From the NCBI RefSeq assembly GCF_019925205.1, contig NC_083561.1, forward strand, positions 18,289,217-18,353,216: a DNA stretch of 64,000 nt, in the 5' to 3' direction. Shown piece by piece: positions 55,101 to 61,100 of the stretch. Made by a program: the position numbers and the translations under genes. The notes under the pieces are model-generated. The model was not told the DNA's origin. It saw nothing but the letters and a program-made list of their open reading frames with translations, and searched no databases. The DNA is from Metopolophium dirhodum (lineage: Eukaryota > Arthropoda > Insecta > Hemiptera > Aphididae). Within the stretch, counting starts at the first letter, position 1, and every line of letters begins with the position of its first letter.

Positions 55101-58100
55101 GTGTGAGTGTCTGTCCCATATATGTTAGGTTTCATCGATTTAACATCTTATGGTTCTGATCACATGCTTTTTGTTAATACTAATTTTAAATTTCACACAA
55201 TTTTATTTATAAAATTCCTAATTTAGTCAAACAACATAATATTTACGTACTTAAAAGCCCTAGAAAAATAAATTATTTTAATGTTATTATTAATAATATA
55301 ATTTATAAAGTACGATTACTTCGGGTTTATTATGATTTATTATAAAGTATATTTTAAAGACTATTAATTGGTTATTTTTTCCTTCTATTAGTTTTTCTAA
55401 AATATATAAGTAATGTATTTTAAATTCAATTAAGAGTGATTAGAAGCGATTAGAAGAGCGGTTTAGAAAAATTTGTGTTTTTTTTTGTCCATAATAATAT
55501 TTACGTTGTGTAGCAGTAAAATCTTTGATCTTTAAGTTGTAATGTTGTGTCTAGAAGTAATTTAGATGTATTTGGTACTTTTGGTGCGAAAAATTGTTTT
55601 AGTACTTTTCAAAGTATTCACAATAAACGCAAAAATTATAAAAATTTAAGATTTTTACGCAAAACCAGTTTTTGATGAAATCGAATTTTCTTATTGTACC
55701 TATATAGTTAAAAAATGAATGCCTATAAATACTTGAAATATTTGAATTGGCAATAACTACAAATTATGATAAAATTTACATTATGACAAACTGTTTTAGC
55801 TCTATTTGACATAAATAGTACTTAAGTGGATGTCAGCGCACTATTTATTTTCTCTCTGTCTCACGAGCAGCATAGACGTACTGTCTATTTATTTCATTGA
55901 CGCAGAATCATTTTATCTATGTTTTTAAGTAATCCATTACAAAAAAGATAGAGAATAATATTTTTGAGGGAATGACATATCGATTTTATATTTCATTGTT
56001 ATTTGACTTTGTATTCGACTTTCTAAATAAACAAAAATTGTTGTACATTTAAATGATGTTTAAATTGTTTTGAGACAATATTTAGGCAACTCGATATTAC
56101 ATTCCCTCAAAAATATTATTTTCTATCTTTTTTGTAATGGGTTATTTTACTTTATAATTACTTAAAAACATAGTAAAAATGATTCTAAGTAAATGCGTTT
56201 TGTCTATGTTGCGCGTAAGCAGGAGAGAAAAAACAAATAGTGCACTGACATCCTCTGAAGTAAAATAAAACTTACGTTAAAAAAAATGTTATACAAGTTT
56301 CTTATTATATGTTACTGTTTTAAAGATATTATCGAATATGTATTGCCATATTTTTTTTATAACCATTTAATGATCACATTTGTATGGATTTCATAAAAAT
56401 CTCAAATATTTTATAATTATATTTTAATTTCTCTCAGAATTTAAACATCTAAAAGACAAGTTTATATGCATTTATATTATTATTATCCTCTTCCATATTA
56501 TTAAATTAAATAAATAATACGTACCTAGATGTTGGACTGTAAATGATAATTTTAAATCAATTAATATTCAGTAAAATAGATTATACTATTATAGACATAA
56601 TTATATATCATTATTAAATTCAATAATCTAGATTTTTGAGAAAAAAAGTTTTTGAGAATGTTTTAAAATGTCATTCTGAACTTTAGTAATTTACTTCTTA
56701 AAATAAATAAACAAAAAGTAAGAACGATGTGTGCTATGGGACTCGTACATCTTTAGTTGTAAATACGTGCTATTGGACAGGAACGAATTCTATAGCCACT
56801 AACTAGGTAGCTATATGAAATAATGTAAATATTTTTTCTTTAGAAAGACATTCATATATGACTTGTATTAAGTATATAATATATATATATAACTTATATT
56901 AAAAATTGTACATTTATAACTAATTATAACGCAAAAATGTTGAAGTGTGATCCACCGTCGAATGACGTTAAACCGTAGGTATTGGTGTTAAATAAGTAAC
57001 ACGTAGATTACGTATACTAAGATTACCAATTTATTAAATTCGACACTTGTTGTAATAATGTATATAATGCTTTTATAAATTGATATTAATACTAAATATT
57101 TCAATTGAACACAAAATAATTAATGTATATATAATTTAGGTAATGAATCTATATAAATACTGACACTGAGAGAGGTTCTGAATAAAACTATATGAGGCTC
57201 TGTAATAAACTATAAAAGATGCTCTGACCAGTAACACGGGTGTTACTCACTGTTTCGACCTTACACGACTGCCGTCCGCCGGGCGAGGCCCGCCGCAACG
57301 GTCCGTCCAGGCCTATAAGAATGTGCTGACCCAGCCCTTTCGGTCACGTAGACCATCGTGAGAACCGAATCGGTCACACACTCGTCTTACCCCGAGTCAA
57401 CACATTTATCCCTATATATGTATTACATACATACATAATATATATACATAGTACATACATACATACATACATACGCGTGCATGCATATACAACAATGTGT
57501 AGCTGTAAGAGTCGATGCCATGATATGCTTGTCGAGGTGTTGATTACTCTAAAGAATTTTTAATACATTTTAAAATTTAAAAATTAATTTTAGTCCATAG
57601 ATATAGTCCAAAAACATAGCCGAATCATTGTTAAAGTCTCAATACCTTTAAAGCCTTGCAATGATTAATCATTGAAATATTTAATATCTCAATGGATTAT
57701 CTATATTATAAAACCCAATAAATAAAATTTCAAAATCAGGTTTTTTATAGTATAAGAATTATCACAATATTTTTTTTTTATAATGATTATTATTATTTCA
57801 TTATCATAGTACGACTATATATTTTAAAACTAAAATCTCTTATGCTTTCAATACCACAATATTTAATACTTATTGACAAATCACAAAATTTGGTGAACAT
57901 AATATAACAAATATGGACTAACACAGAGCCAACAAGTAACGTGACTTGTGGGTTTAGAATAAAAAAGTTCTAAACCACTTTTTAACAAAAATGGTTTTAG
58001 AACGCAATCTTTTAAGCTAACTTGTATAATTATGCAATCATTGTCGATGATTTTTTAAAAGTTAACGGTTCTAAATTTCCAAAAATTAAATTATAAACAC

Positions 58101-61100
58101 AATTTCATCAAATTTAAAACGACCAGAAATATTGGTAAAATTATAGTATTATTTGAATCATCTATACATCACTTAGTGACTTCCTTTTCAACTTAATTAT
58201 ATTAGTTTAATGTAATTAAATCTATAAATTAATAAATATCAACAGAATTGTATAATCGAGATACAGATCCTTATGTTTCATAATTATTATTACATTGTTT
58301 CGTGTTAGAAGGTTGTCATCAATTAGAAGCTATTATTCTCAAAACGATTCAGCTAAGAAAGCAACAGTTTTTGAACAGACATCAACTCGAAACTAGATAT
58401 AAGTAAGTACACAACTATTTTTAATTCGTCATCTGGTCAGGCTATAAAAGGGAAAGTATAAATATAACGATTTACAGAAAAAATACTTACGCATTAAGTC
58501 TAAAAAAATATATTTATTTAGTATAGGTGTTTGACAAAGTTATAAGTAATATAAATAGATACAATATGACACTTATGGTTGTGTTCAATGTGATGGAACC
58601 TTTGGTTTTATCTAACGCTAGGTAACAAAAATGTGCTTCACATTTGAACGGTATTTAATAATTGATTTATGGAATCATTCTTAGGTTATTTCTAATATAG
58701 AAACTTGCAATACAATTGTGATTCAAAACTTCGAACGTGACATTTTGGGAAAATAACTTCTCAAACTTCTCAAGTCTTGAAGAACAAAATCTACTCTAAT
58801 ATAATATCAGCTCTTCAATTTCTACATTTATCTTTAAACGGACATTGAAGATAATTGACGAAATTATAAATATTATTCCCAATATTTGTATCATGAAATT
58901 TCATGCAGAATAAAATATAGATACGTACCAACACTGCCTGGACAAAATTATAATAATAATTAATAAGTTATTAATAATGACTATATTATATAATTTAAAT
59001 TAAAATTTTAAAAAGAAAAACTTTATATTATAAAAGAATAATTTATTTATTTTTTCAAATATGCAGGTAAAAAATAAATGAAAATCGTCAATACAAGATA
59101 GATGTACTATCTACATTGTTAGTCGCTATAGGTATTTGAATTGTGTGATTTAAGAAAAAAACATACTTGAAATAAATATAGATGAAGGGTCTACGATTTT
59201 ATTGTCACAAATGGAAATAAAATAGTAAAGAATAATGACAAAAATACAACGTTTATGATAGTTTCCATTAAAAAAAGTATCCAGTTTTTGTATTATTTGG
59301 ATGACAATTATTATGAAAATTACAGTTATTGACATAGTAATATAGCATAAGCAATATAAATATAAAATTATAATTTATTACTCAAATTTGCCATTCTATA
59401 CAAAATAAATAAATTACGTACTTATCAAAGATTCTAAATAAAAAAAAAAAATTGGGTGTATAAATAAGGTTAAGATAAAGATTGTTAAATTAACCAATAG
59501 ATAGGTTGTATTTTTTTTTTAAATACTATAGATCGTTATGAAAATAAAATGGAACAATTTATTTAAATATATGATTGGTTATAATTCAAATTCAGTTAGG
59601 TAGGTAGGTACTAGAAAAACATCAGTGATTAATAAGTTTAAAAAAAATACAGTGGCACATTACTTTAAAGTTAGAAATTATATACACTTACGAACGCACC
59701 TCGCATTCGCGTAGAGTTTAAACGTAGAGCCTAAACAATGTAGATTGAGACTTGAAATTACCTTCGATCAACCACAATATTATGTAAATGTGCACTAAAG
59801 AACGCATATTCAAAAATTCTTATTTTAAAGTGGTGCTCGCACAAGTCTTTTGAGATCCATGATGGCTTATGAAAATTTTAAAATTTTGAACACCGTTACA
59901 CAAAATATTAAATGACGAACTAAACAATATTTTATTTATATAGAGTTGGCATAGTTAACGGGCAACAAAGTTCACGAGGTCAGATAGTATAACATAATAT
60001 GATTAAGATTTCATTGAGATTGAGATCAATAAATTATCACGTCATGATCAATTTACAAATTATTATAATTATTATAATTATTAATAATTGTGAACATAAT
60101 GGTTCCTATTGTGCATCTAACCACTCTACAAAATTGTAGAATACAAATGTAATTTTTTTCAATACAATACCTATCAAGATTTGAAAAGGAATACTAAACT
60201 ATACCTTAGCCACCCAAAAACATTTAGTTCCGAAACTGGTTGAAACTTTTTAAATATTTTGTAACATTTTTGTAATAAAATGAACCGACGATTACTTTGT
60301 TTGTAACTTATAGCTAGTTATAGGGTAGTTCCCATTTTCGATTTTTGATACCTACTTTCTTCAATAAGACAAATTATAAGACTCGTAAATACTTACCGTC
60401 GTTCTGAACTATAAATACAAATATGTAGTTTAAAATTAATGTTTTCGTGTCTAATAGACCTTTAATTCTTTATTAGCTTTTCTTTGTGCATAATTTTCCC
60501 CAACGGTCCGCTCGAATTGCCTCCCGTAACATACCTGGATTATATTAATTAATATATCGACAGTTGTACGTGTACTATCAATTATTATATAATATTACAA
60601 GCTGAATAACTCGGCGTTGCCTGGGAACAAATTGTGATTAATTAACTCCTTTTGGATGTAATTCGCTCTGCATAGGTATGGAAGCAAAATCATATTACTT
60701 TAAATTTTTAACCATCCCGCGTGGCGTTGCCCGTGAGTTTCGCTAAAGGTTATGCGAACAGTATATTATCAGGTAGGCAATCTACCTGTGGTAACTGCGG
60801 ACACAGTGAGGAGGGAGATAAAATATAGCCTATATTAGTACAGCTTTGTAGTCGAAAAAAAATGTGTATACATTGTACCTAAAATAGTATTGAAGTCATA
60901 GTGGGGGACTTTCATTTGGGTGAATGATCCAAACTAACATATCGTTTGTATAATACGTTTATCTAATACATCGTTTAGGCGAGCTATAAATATATATTAA
61001 TCAAAATGTATATAGACTTATACGTTTTCCTTCCCATTTTTACATACTTAGGACTCCCAGTTAACTCTAACTGGTATGGTTAAAAATGTATCATATTGTC

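Noticed and set aside
59150..59191. Possible 24-nt microexon with donor GTATGT, and another of 18 nt near 59109
   Set aside because: Open in the right phase, but one has a poor acceptor tract and the other a poor donor (GTACATC); not strong enough to list.
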